From: Chitinophagales bacterium
Lineage (GTDB): Bacteria > Bacteroidota > Bacteroidia > Chitinophagales > UBA10324
Assembly (NCBI GenBank): GCA_019694975.1
Contig: JAIBAY010000003.1
Coordinates: 496,001 to 560,000 of the forward strand
Length of the DNA stretch: 64,000 nt
Reading direction: 5' to 3'
In this document: piece after piece, positions 53,964 to 62,013 of the stretch
How the letters are laid out: each line of letters begins with the position of its first letter
Numbering within the stretch: the first letter of the stretch is position 1
Translations under genes and position numbers: made by a program
Notes under the pieces: generated by a model
What the model saw: the letters and a program-made list of their open reading frames with translations, nothing else
Database searches by the model: none
What the model was told of the DNA's origin: nothing

Positions 53964-53999
53964 CCCTTTGCCGCCCCTAATATGCGGCAAAGGGCTTTT
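53964..53999 (+). terminator. Rho-independent terminator after osmC
   Basis: The 11-bp perfect arms CCCTTTGCCGC (53964-53974) and GCGGCAAAGGG (53984-53994) enclose a 9-nt loop. CTTTTA follows. It is 24 nt after the stop codon. Confidence 0.88.
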
Positions 54000-54046
54000 A
54001 CGAATGTTTATTTTATCTGTATGCTATACAATATAATCCAGCTATC

Positions 54047-55642
54047 ATGTATCAGGAAGATGAAGAATCCATCGAGACCTTTGAATCCGATGACCCCAGG
54101 AATTCCCTTGTAAAAACATTTGGCAGCGCGGTAAGCGGGATTGATGCACTTACTATCACCGTAGAAGTAAGTGTAGGGCAGGGCATTCATTATTTTATTG
54201 TCGGCCTGCCGGACAATGCCGTCAAAGAATCCCTCCACCGCGTAGAGTCAGCTATCAAATTCAGCGGCTACCGTATGCCACGAAGGAAGATCGTCATCAA
54301 CCTCGCTCCTGCCGACATACGCAAAGAGGGATCCGCATATGATCTTACCATTGCCATCGGCATACTTGCCGCTACCGGCCAGGTGGAAGCAGCAAGGCTT
54401 CACCGCTTCATCATCATGGGTGAATTGTCGCTGGATGGTTCACTCCAACCCATCAAGGGCGCATTGCCCATCTCCATACAGGCACGCAAAGAGGAGTTTG
54501 AAGGGTTCATACTTCCCAAACAAAATGCCCGGGAAGCAGGCATCGTCAGCAACCTGAAAGTATATGGGGCGGAAAGTATCGGCGATGTGATTGGCTTCTT
54601 CAATGGTGACAAAGAACTGGAACAAACCATTGTTGACACACGAAAGGAATTCACCGAACAACAGAATCATCTTGAGATTGATTTTGCCGATGTGAAAGGG
54701 CAGGAAAATATCAAGCGGGCACTGGAAATTGCGGCTGCCGGCGGGCATAATGTGATATTGATCGGACCTCCCGGTGCAGGGAAAACGATGCTGGCGAAAC
54801 GATTGCCCACCATTCTTCCTCCGCTCTCGTTGCATGAGGCTCTGGAGACTACAAAGATTCATTCCGTAGCCGGAAAACTTCCGGCAGAAGCATCGCTGGT
54901 TTCGGTGCGGCCCTTCCGGTCACCGCATCACACTATCAGCGATGTGGCCCTGGTGGGCGGTGGCATGAATCCACAGCCGGGAGAGATTTCGCTCGCGCAT
55001 AATGGTGTTTTGTTTCTCGACGAATTGCCGGAATTCAAACGAACAGTACTCGAAGTGCTCCGGCAGCCGATGGAAGAACGGAGGGTTACCATTTCAAGGG
55101 CTAAATTCTCGGTGGATTATCCGGCCAGCTTTATGCTCATTGCATCTATGAATCCCTGTCCTTGTGGCTATTATAATCACCCTGAAAAAGAATGTGTCTG
55201 CGGAGCAGGTGTGGTACAAAAATATTTGAATCGTATTTCTGGTCCGTTGTTAGATCGCATTGATTTGCATGTGGAAGTAACACCTGTTCCTTTCCATGAA
55301 CTCTCCAACATCCGGCTCTCCGAAAAAAGCAATCATGTTCGTGAGCGTGTGGTGAAAGCCCGTCTCTTCCAGGAGCAACGATTTACAGAGCATAAAGACG
55401 TGCATTCCAATTCTCAGATGAGCACAAAGATGATGCGGCAATATTGTGTGTTACCTGCTGCCGGTGATCAGTTGATCAAAACTGCCATGGAGAAATTAGG
55501 ATTATCTGCACGTGCTTATGATCGCATTCTTAAAGTATCACGAACGATTGCTGATCTGGATGCGAGTGAGGATATTAAAGTGGAGCATCTTGCGGAAGCA
55601 ATTCAATATAGAAGTTTGGATAAGGAGAATTGGGCGGGGTGA
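54047..55642 (+). CDS. YifB-type Mg-chelatase-like AAA+ ATPase (full-length copy)
   Basis: The protein has 531 residues. The N-terminal ChlI domain (about 15-190) has GLPDNAVKESLHRVESAIK and GELSLDGSLQPIKG. The AAA+ domain has Walker A GPPGAGKT (about 243-250), Walker B VLFLDELPEF and RPFRSPHHT. The C-terminal Mg_chelatase_C part has CPCGYYNHPEKECVCG, GPLLDRIDLHVEV and ILKVSRTIADLDAS. YifB is also called ComM in naturally transformable bacteria, where it drives branch migration. It is complete, but its last 486 nt have a second copy at 61178-61663 and its 3' end is followed by a repeat element (see findings). Confidence 0.95.
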   Translation: MYQEDEESIETFESDDPRNSLVKTFGSAVSGIDALTITVEVSVGQGIHYFIVGLPDNAVKESLHRVESAIKFSGYRMPRRKIVINLAPADIRKEGSAYDLTIAIGILAATGQVEAARLHRFIIMGELSLDGSLQPIKGALPISIQARKEEFEGFILPKQNAREAGIVSNLKVYGAESIGDVIGFFNGDKELEQTIVDTRKEFTEQQNHLEIDFADVKGQENIKRALEIAAAGGHNVILIGPPGAGKTMLAKRLPTILPPLSLHEALETTKIHSVAGKLPAEASLVSVRPFRSPHHTISDVALVGGGMNPQPGEISLAHNGVLFLDELPEFKRTVLEVLRQPMEERRVTISRAKFSVDYPASFMLIASMNPCPCGYYNHPEKECVCGAGVVQKYLNRISGPLLDRIDLHVEVTPVPFHELSNIRLSEKSNHVRERVVKARLFQEQRFTEHKDVHSNSQMSTKMMRQYCVLPAAGDQLIKTAMEKLGLSARAYDRILKVSRTIADLDASEDIKVEHLAEAIQYRSLDKENWAG

Positions 55643-55653
55643 AGGGATATGTT

Positions 55654-55705
55654 AGTCCGGATTTGCAATCCGGACTTGCTGAGAAAAGGGATTTTCAATC
55701 CTTTT
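55654..55705. repeat. Left REP hairpins of the RAYT element
   Basis: AGTCCGGATT-TGC-AATCCGGACT (55654-55676) is a perfect 10-bp hairpin. It is followed by AAAAGGGATT-TTC-AATCCTTTT (55684-55705), which has one bulged G. Both lie between yifB and the transposase gene, and the mirror image of the second structure is GAGGATT-AAA-AATCCTC (56385-56401). Confidence 0.85.
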
Positions 55706-55742
55706 CCATTTTATTATTTCCAGAATATAAAATCCAATTATT

Positions 55743-56294
55743 ATGGGCTTTAAGTATGAAGCAAGTAATCCAGAGGGAATCTATTTTACCACCTCCACCA
55801 TCGTTCAGTGGATTGATTTGTTCACCAGACGAGAACTACAGGAAGTGGTGATTGACTCAATAAAATATTGCCAGCGTGAAAAGGGATTAATCATATTTGC
55901 CTGGAGCCTGATGCCGAGTCATTTGCACATGATTTCCGCTGCAAACAGCAGCCAGATTACCTTGCCAGATATTATGAGGGATTTTAAGAAATATACTTCA
56001 AAAGCATTGGTCAAAACGATTGGTGAAACAAATGAAAGCAGAGAAGATTGGTTGATGAGTGCTTTTGAGTTTGCAGGCAGAACCAATCGCAAAATTAAGG
56101 ACTATAAAGTGTGGCAGGATGGCTATCATCCGGAAGAAATAATTACCCGGTCATTTATGGATCAGAAGCTTCATTACATTCATTACAATGCTGTGGAAGC
56201 AGGCTTTGTTACGGAACCTCATCTGTATGCTTTGAGTTCAGCGATTGATTATGCTGGCGGAAAGGGGTTGATTGATGTTGCATTTGCAGGATAA
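55743..56294 (+). CDS. REP-associated tyrosine transposase (RAYT, Y1-Tnp)
   Basis: The protein has 183 residues. It has the HUH-type HxH metal site in SLMPSHLHMI (His60 and His62). VWQDGYHPEEIITR supplies the likely catalytic Tyr128, and YIHYNAVEAGFV matches the C-terminal conserved strand. It is intact and of normal length for the IS200/IS605-related RAYT group. RAYTs bind and nick REP hairpins, and matching hairpins flank the gene. Its codon and base composition is AT-richer than yifB. It was not obviously disabled. Confidence 0.93.
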   Translation: MGFKYEASNPEGIYFTTSTIVQWIDLFTRRELQEVVIDSIKYCQREKGLIIFAWSLMPSHLHMISAANSSQITLPDIMRDFKKYTSKALVKTIGETNESREDWLMSAFEFAGRTNRKIKDYKVWQDGYHPEEIITRSFMDQKLHYIHYNAVEAGFVTEPHLYALSSAIDYAGGKGLIDVAFAG

Positions 56295-56753
56295 TATTTA
56301 CGTCTTTCGGAATCGAAATGGAAATTCGAAAGGTGATAGAACTTTTTTCGTATGAATTCCGATTCGTGGGGATTTGGCTGTTACGAGGATTAAAAATCCT
56401 CTTCTCAGCAAGTCCGGATTACAAATCACTATTGTTCGAAACATGCTCAAAAGCTTGCTGGGCATACGTTACAGACAATCTGCTTTAGAGATTTTTATAC
56501 TGAAAATGCAATGGGTTACAATTGGCACCATGCTTTTCCTGAGGGGAGAATAGTTCATGACTATTTGAGATAGAATTTTATGTTCACTTTTCCCGATAGA
56601 AATATGAATGAAAGTTAAGCCAGTTATGGGTTCTGAAGGTTTCGAACACCTTTGATTACAAATCCGGACTAACGGGGGAGGTCTGAATTAGACTTTAGCG
56701 GGTTACTAAGAACAATGAGAATTGGATTCTATCTTAGGGACATTCCCGTAATC
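56295..56753. other. Right half of the repeat element, no gene
   Basis: This holds the right hairpin (56385-56401), the 19-nt inverted repeat (56402-56420) and sequence from about 56421 to 56673 that is a diverged copy of 61687-61936. The shared parts include TGTTCGAAACAT and GGTTTCGAACACCTTTGATT. No ORF was credited. Confidence 0.6.
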
Positions 56754-59700
56754 TTATGTGTACACAAGCTTCAATAAACTATTGTAACCCTCTTTTTCTA
56801 TTTCATAGCTTGTAATAAATGGAATAGGAAGTGTTTGCTTTCTCAAATATGGTGTTAGCATGTCTTCATTTGTGATAAATGCTGATTGAATTCTAAAGCT
56901 TGAAATGTCAACTTGATATTTGGAACTGATTTGCTGTCTGTTTACTTCAAGCCATTGATGTCTTCTTACATGCTTATCAATCCAACCCATTTCTGAATCA
57001 CTACCAAACAGCTTTTCTACTTCTTCTACCATCTCTTTGATATTTCTGCTTGGCGACATGCTTTTAGATTCAATACTAAAGATGATTTTATTTTCAGCAT
57101 CAATCACTAAAACATCTATATCTCCAATGTCTTTCTCATTTTTAAGTGATTGGTCTGGTCCTATAAAAACATTTGAATCAATAACTAAGCCTGAAGGATT
57201 AATCGAATGTACAATTTTATTAACTAAAGCATCACCTCTTTGTTGAGAAAACTGACCAAGTAACTTTTTTACTTCACTACTTTCAAAAACTCTTAATCTA
57301 TCCGAATTGAATTCTTCTCCCAAATACAGTCTGCTTAACAAAAGCTGCCGAACACCCCAATAAGCAGTCTTACTATCTCCTGCCGTTTCTCCGTCTACAA
57401 GCACTATAGGTTTCCTCATTAAAGAAAGCATACGATTGAAACGCCAAGGCATTATATCGATGAAATCATAGCCTTTAGGAATATTTTCGATCTTACCCCT
57501 ATTTAGTAGGGATAAGTAATCAATTGCACTATTAAATTCTAGGTCATCAAAAGGCTCTACATACTTATTAACAGCTTTTCGCAATTCTTCCAATGGTAGG
57601 GAAGCATATGGCGTTGACTGATTAAGACCGATATGCACAAGACCTTCGATAAATTGACAGATACGGGTAAAAGAAATGCGGTAATCTGTAATAAATGCTT
57701 TGTCTAGTTTTGCAGGAACCTCCTTTCCCCTAAGATTTTCATTTTGAGGAAACACTTGCTTAAACGTGGATATAGCATCCGCCACATCCTCTTTTGTCTT
57801 TGATTCATAATAAGGATCGAAAACCTCTTTGATATGTGTTTTCTCTGTTCCTATTCTTCCTGAATTGAGTACTCCCATTTTTATATCAAATAGATTAAAA
57901 TGTATTTGATCGCTTAGCGAAGCCCATGAAATAATCTGATCCATAATTGCAACAAGTTCATCGATTGCTGCAATCGAAACAAATTTTGTTCCTTTAACAG
58001 GTTCTGCAGCAACATGTTCAATTAAACATCGCAAAGCAATTGTGGTTCGATTTACATTTCGAAGACTTTCCTGTAAATCAATTTGATGTTGCTCTACACT
58101 TACAAAACAAGCTATTCGTGTAGGAGTGAGTACTCTTAGCTCCTCTCGTTTTCTTATTAAACTTTCGTTTTGACTTATAAAACGCTTTAGCAATTCAGTA
58201 GAATTATATTGTCCTATTTTACTTCTTAAAATCGGAAGCAGCGCATTTTGTACAATTTTAAATGCCAAATCATTTCTTTCTTTATTAGTTTCAATTTCTC
58301 CAATAGGAGGACAAAGCGCACCCAAAGCTGGGACAATTGAGTTTAATACAATTCCTGTATCATATTCCTGCACATACCTGTGGCTTTTTAAATTACGAGG
58401 GTCAAGCAATAAGTTATCTCCTGAATCCAGTATTAATAATTTCTTTTTCATTCCTAAGGGCACTTTACTCTCAAGTATCTGAAGAATTCTTTCATTGGGG
58501 ATAGATGGCTGATCATTGGCAGCCAATAATTTATTAATACCATAAAGTAAATGTGTGACCATCACTCTTTCTCCTTCATTGTCCGATCCATATAGATATG
58601 GAATGATTTCAGATGGAATGATTACATTAATAGTATCCTGGCTGGAACTCGTTTTAAATTTGTCTGAAAGATTGGGATCGCGAGTAAAATCCCTGTTTAT
58701 CGTTTCAAATTTCTCAATCGGATTTAAATCAAACCTGACAGCGAGGGGTTTTCTATTCAATCTTTTTAAATCTTCTTTTATGTCAGACTGAATCTGCCAA
58801 AGCCAATACGCAATCGCATCGTTAAACTCCCAAAACATGTTACGGATTTCGCCTTTGTGCTCTTTCAATTCTGGCTGTGGTGAAACCCAAATATCTTGGT
58901 GAAATCCTTCTATTAAAAACTCAAGTTCTGAATCTAATAGCCCCATTAATTCTATGTAAATTGGAGCGTATTTATCTTTTCTTTCTACTTCAATATTGGC
59001 AATTCGTCCCTTAATACTTTTTTTAACCGAGTGCTTGTCCGTTTCACGTTTTGCTTGTTTTATTAAGTCATCAGAGTACCCAACTTGGATATGAACTGAA
59101 TTATATTTTGTATCATCAGAAAGATAAAATGAATCCTGATGGTCCTTATACATTTTGTATTGATCTAGAAATGAATAACTCATCATTTGGGTATCTCGCA
59201 ATTGTTCTTCTCTAGCAATGGCGAATTTCCAAAGGTCCAAAGCCTTTGTGTTTTTTAAGTTCCACAAAACATCGATCTCATAGATTGACATAGCAATTGT
59301 TCTAGCATGCTCCACTTTCATTATGGGGTAGATATAATCTCTACCAATAGGAGATAGAATTACAAAGTCGAATATCTCATAGCCGTTAAATTCAGGCTTG
59401 GATAATATTTGTCCAATTATATCTTTTTTATGGTTTTCTTGGTCCTCTCGTTTTCCGAAGTCAGCCCTTTGTGAAGCATTTTTAATGTTAAAGTTTTGAC
59501 CATTGTCATACAAATATTGCACATAAGCAATTTTATCGTCATCAAATTGATATAGCCCTTCTCTTCTATTATTTTCTTCACTAAAGGTTATCCCATCAAC
59601 ACTAATACGCTTGAATTTCATTTGACCCAACTGCAATTGCAACTTATTCCATAAGAAACTGTGATATGCCTCATTAACTTCTTTCATACATTCTGCGTCT

Positions 59701-60566
59701 TCGGCAGTAGTCCATATGTAATGGGTAATAGCTAAACTTAGTGTAGCAGGTGAGACCACGACAAATTGTCGATCCGTTTTTAAGATCGATTTGTATATTA
59801 ATGGGCTTTCTTCAACATGGGGTGAATGAATATCAGGTGAGTCAACATCAATTAAAAATTCATCGACGACTTTTATATCAATTTTATATTTATCGCACAA
59901 ATCCTCAATTTCATTGGTCGTGAACGTTACCGCAGCTTTTAAGCGCTCTAAATAAACATCATCAGGTACTGCTATCTTCTCCTCTGTTGCAGTTCCTTCT
60001 TGGTATCTTATATAACCAAGTCTATGACCAATTGTACTTGAAACAGCGAGTATAAATGAAACCGCATGAGTACAATTACTTTTAAATCCCTTTGGAATTC
60101 CTGAGTCAGGCCATTGGAAAAGAGCAGCCAGCAAGTTGCTTAATATGTAACTTCCATTTTCCGTAATACCTGGAAACAGTAAATAGTCACCACCATAAAA
60201 AGTCACTAAGTCGGTGAACAAATTTACCGGAGGGTCTTCTAAATGATGAGAAGGATATTCACTATCAAGAAAGCTTTTTAATTTTTCTGCAGGTGGTATT
60301 TTTCTCTTAACGTTATAGTGTTGTATTGCTGTGAGTGCCAATTCTTCCATCCTTACATATTTTCCATGATTTTCAGGAAGCAGAGAAAGACCTGCAAATG
60401 TTTGAAGTAAAGCAACTGAATTGTAATCTGTGAAAAAAGATTTGACTTCTGCTTTTTTTGAAGATGTGTCTGGTTTTGCATAAACATCCGCTGGCTTATC
60501 AATGCAACATTTTTTATATTTTTTACCACTCCCGCAAGGACATGGGTCGTTTCTACCAATTTTCAT
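56754..60566 (-). CDS. SEC-C protein with C-terminal PD-(D/E)xK nuclease-like domain
   Basis: There are 1,270 residues from the ATG at 60564-60566; a TTG two codons earlier also opens the frame. The N-terminus is a SEC-C zinc motif KIGRNDPCPCGSGKKYKKCC, with ligands Cys9, Cys11, Cys20 and Cys21. About 1,050 residues of unrecognised, mostly helical sequence follow; no helicase, AAA+ or other motif was found. Near the end, GDIDVLVID (Asp1151) and SIESKS (Glu1166, Lys1168) give the D-x14-ExK signature of PD-(D/E)xK/NERD-like nucleases. The gene is visibly more AT-rich than its surroundings, indicating transfer. It lies downstream of an HTH gene on the same strand. I infer a DNA-targeting defence or mobile-element function; this is untested. 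Confidence 0.75.
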   Translation of the reverse strand: MKIGRNDPCPCGSGKKYKKCCIDKPADVYAKPDTSSKKAEVKSFFTDYNSVALLQTFAGLSLLPENHGKYVRMEELALTAIQHYNVKRKIPPAEKLKSFLDSEYPSHHLEDPPVNLFTDLVTFYGGDYLLFPGITENGSYILSNLLAALFQWPDSGIPKGFKSNCTHAVSFILAVSSTIGHRLGYIRYQEGTATEEKIAVPDDVYLERLKAAVTFTTNEIEDLCDKYKIDIKVVDEFLIDVDSPDIHSPHVEESPLIYKSILKTDRQFVVVSPATLSLAITHYIWTTAEDAECMKEVNEAYHSFLWNKLQLQLGQMKFKRISVDGITFSEENNRREGLYQFDDDKIAYVQYLYDNGQNFNIKNASQRADFGKREDQENHKKDIIGQILSKPEFNGYEIFDFVILSPIGRDYIYPIMKVEHARTIAMSIYEIDVLWNLKNTKALDLWKFAIAREEQLRDTQMMSYSFLDQYKMYKDHQDSFYLSDDTKYNSVHIQVGYSDDLIKQAKRETDKHSVKKSIKGRIANIEVERKDKYAPIYIELMGLLDSELEFLIEGFHQDIWVSPQPELKEHKGEIRNMFWEFNDAIAYWLWQIQSDIKEDLKRLNRKPLAVRFDLNPIEKFETINRDFTRDPNLSDKFKTSSSQDTINVIIPSEIIPYLYGSDNEGERVMVTHLLYGINKLLAANDQPSIPNERILQILESKVPLGMKKKLLILDSGDNLLLDPRNLKSHRYVQEYDTGIVLNSIVPALGALCPPIGEIETNKERNDLAFKIVQNALLPILRSKIGQYNSTELLKRFISQNESLIRKREELRVLTPTRIACFVSVEQHQIDLQESLRNVNRTTIALRCLIEHVAAEPVKGTKFVSIAAIDELVAIMDQIISWASLSDQIHFNLFDIKMGVLNSGRIGTEKTHIKEVFDPYYESKTKEDVADAISTFKQVFPQNENLRGKEVPAKLDKAFITDYRISFTRICQFIEGLVHIGLNQSTPYASLPLEELRKAVNKYVEPFDDLEFNSAIDYLSLLNRGKIENIPKGYDFIDIMPWRFNRMLSLMRKPIVLVDGETAGDSKTAYWGVRQLLLSRLYLGEEFNSDRLRVFESSEVKKLLGQFSQQRGDALVNKIVHSINPSGLVIDSNVFIGPDQSLKNEKDIGDIDVLVIDAENKIIFSIESKSMSPSRNIKEMVEEVEKLFGSDSEMGWIDKHVRRHQWLEVNRQQISSKYQVDISSFRIQSAFITNEDMLTPYLRKQTLPIPFITSYEIEKEGYNSLLKLVYT

Positions 60567-60749
60567 TTTCAATCTTCATTTAGTAGTGATGTATCAAATT
60601 TTACAACCTGAAAATGTCATTACAGACATTTAAGTTCGCCTGTGAGGACCATGCAATTATTGAAATGACGACTTTAATGTAGCATATTTCCAAAAGCATC
60701 CTACTGATAATAGAGGCAATTCTTTTCATTCTTGATTTGAAGAAATACC

Positions 60750-61169
60750 TCACGCAGTGGACAGAATTTTCAGTAATAATTTTTGGATGCTCTTATTAGG
60801 ACTGAAGGTATCTTTTTCCCAACTAGCCACTGTCGACCCATCAACCCTTAGCCTCCTACCCATCTTTTTATGACTCAGCCCATGCTCAATCCGGTAGTTT
60901 TGAATCCGGATTGAGAGGGTATCGCCGTCCTTTTTAAAAGGATTAAAGCCAAGAAACTTGATAATTGCCGGAAAATGGTGGATTAAAGGCAGGGATCGCT
61001 TGTTCTCCCAATAGGTTATACAGTCCTCGCTAACCCCGATCATCCGGGCAACATCCTTTTGAAACAAACCCATGGAAAGCCGTTTTCTACGGATTTGATC
61101 ACCGATTTCTCCTGAAAATGCCAAAGAATAGGGATTTTTGAAGGAAAATTCGATATTCCAAAATGGCAA
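60750..61169 (-). CDS. Double helix-turn-helix (XRE-like) regulator, start uncertain
   Basis: The TTG at 61167-61169 gives 139 residues. The frame stays open to 61304, but that part is antisense to the yifB fragment and is probably accidental. Two HTH units are seen: GDQIRRKRLSMGLFQKDVARMIGVSEDCITYWEN (about 20-53) and LSIRIQNYRIEHGLSHKKMGRRLRVDGSTVASWEK (about 84-118). Tandem XRE-like domains joined by FPAIIKFLGFNP are a recognisable small family. It lies 183 nt upstream of the SEC-C nuclease gene on the same strand, so it may control it. Its 5' end abuts the yifB fragment, so the native start or promoter may have been lost. Confidence 0.65.
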   Translation of the reverse strand: MPFWNIEFSFKNPYSLAFSGEIGDQIRRKRLSMGLFQKDVARMIGVSEDCITYWENKRSLPLIHHFPAIIKFLGFNPFKKDGDTLSIRIQNYRIEHGLSHKKMGRRLRVDGSTVASWEKDTFSPNKSIQKLLLKILSTA

Positions 61170-61663
61170 CGCATGTATGTCCGTGCGGCTACTATAATCA
61201 CCCGGAGAAAGAATGTGTTTGCGGTGCAGGAGTGGTACAGAAATACCTGAATCGTATTTCTGGTCCGTTGTTAGATCGCATTGATTTGCATGTGGAAGTA
61301 ACACCTGTTCCTTTCCGTGAACTCTCCAACATCCGGCTCTCCGAAAAAAGCAATCATGTTCGTGAGCGTGTGGTGAAAGCCCGTCTCTTCCAGGAGCAAC
61401 GATTTACAGAGCATAAAGACGTGCATTCCAATTCTCAGATGAGCACAAAGATGATGCGGCAATATTGTGTGTTACCTGCTGCCGGTGATCAGTTGATCAA
61501 AACTGCCATGGAGAAATTAGGATTATCTGCGCGTGCATATGATCGCATACTTAAAGTATCACGCACAATTGCTGATCTTGACGCGAGTGATGATATTAAA
61601 GTAGAGCATCTTGCGGAGGCGATTCAATACAGGAGTTTGGATAAGGAGAATTGGGCTGGGTGA
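61163..61663 (+). pseudogene. Second, truncated copy of the yifB 3' end
   Basis: Homology to yifB runs from about 61178 to the TGA at 61661-61663 and aligns with 55157-55642 without any indel. The preceding ATG at 61163 opens a 166-residue frame, but the N-terminal 365 residues, including Walker A and B, are absent, so it cannot be a functional ATPase. The fragment starts with VCPCGYYNHPEK. Against the full-length gene it has 283 nt with only one difference (61248-61530), flanked by stretches with many silent differences. It marks the right border of the inserted segment. Confidence 0.88.
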
Positions 61664-61671
61664 AGGCATGC

Positions 61672-61936
61672 GTTAGTCTGGATTTGTAATCACAAGTGTT
61701 CGAAACATCATCAAAGGCTTATCCGGTATACATTACAGCTGTTTTAATGAAGCGTTTTCACCCATTTAGATATTCCTTTGGCATCGTGAATGTGATTTCT
61801 ATCAGTGAGAAACATACATGAGGATTTTTCGGAACAAGTTCAGACTCGATATTTAGACATTAAAATTGCTTTGGAACTGAAGCCAGTAAAGAGTTTCAAA
61901 GGTTTCGAACACCTTTGATTACAAATCCGTACTAAC
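61672..61936. repeat. Transposase-less copy of the repeat element (MITE-like)
   Basis: The ends GTTAGTCTGGATTTGTAATC (61672-61691) and GATTACAAATCCGTACTAAC (61917-61936) are inverted repeats, with 18 of 20 matching. The pairing continues into AAGTGTTCGAAAC and GGTTTCGAACACC. It follows the yifB fragment at the same distance (8 nt after the TGA) as the RAYT-containing copy follows full-length yifB. Confidence 0.78.
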
Positions 61937-62013
61937 GGGATAGACAATGAAGCAACTCTTAAGAATAAAGTTGTTTCATTGAACTGGAGAGCTGGCCAAT
62001 AAATGACTTGGCG

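Larger units (their letters stand above)
55651..56673. mobile_element. REP/RAYT element inserted in a repeat downstream of yifB
   Basis: The outer ends GTTAGTCCGGATTTGCAATC (55651-55670) and GATTACAAATCCGGACTAAC (56654-56673) are inverted copies with 19 of 20 matches. Inside, the RAYT gene is flanked by perfect 19-nt inverted copies of AATCCGGACTTGCTGAGAA (55667-55685) and its complement (56402-56420), each with an adjacent hairpin. Comparison with 61672-61936 shows a related element without the transposase. The unit 55666-56421 therefore looks like an insertion into an older repeat. Confidence 0.75.

Noticed and set aside
55654..55676. Hairpin after yifB as a Rho-independent terminator
   Set aside because: It has a strong stem but no following T-tract, and it is part of the RAYT-associated inverted repeat, so it is better explained as a REP unit.
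56754..61169. SEC-C nuclease and HTH pair as a toxin-antitoxin module
   Set aside because: The size (1,270 residues), a SEC-C motif and a 183-nt gap are unlike typical TA operons. Effector plus regulator remains possible, but TA is not supported.
61271..61462. Antisense frames repeated in both yifB copies (55250-55441 and 61271-61462)
   Set aside because: The identical antisense frames follow from the duplication of the sense sequence, not from a conserved antisense gene.
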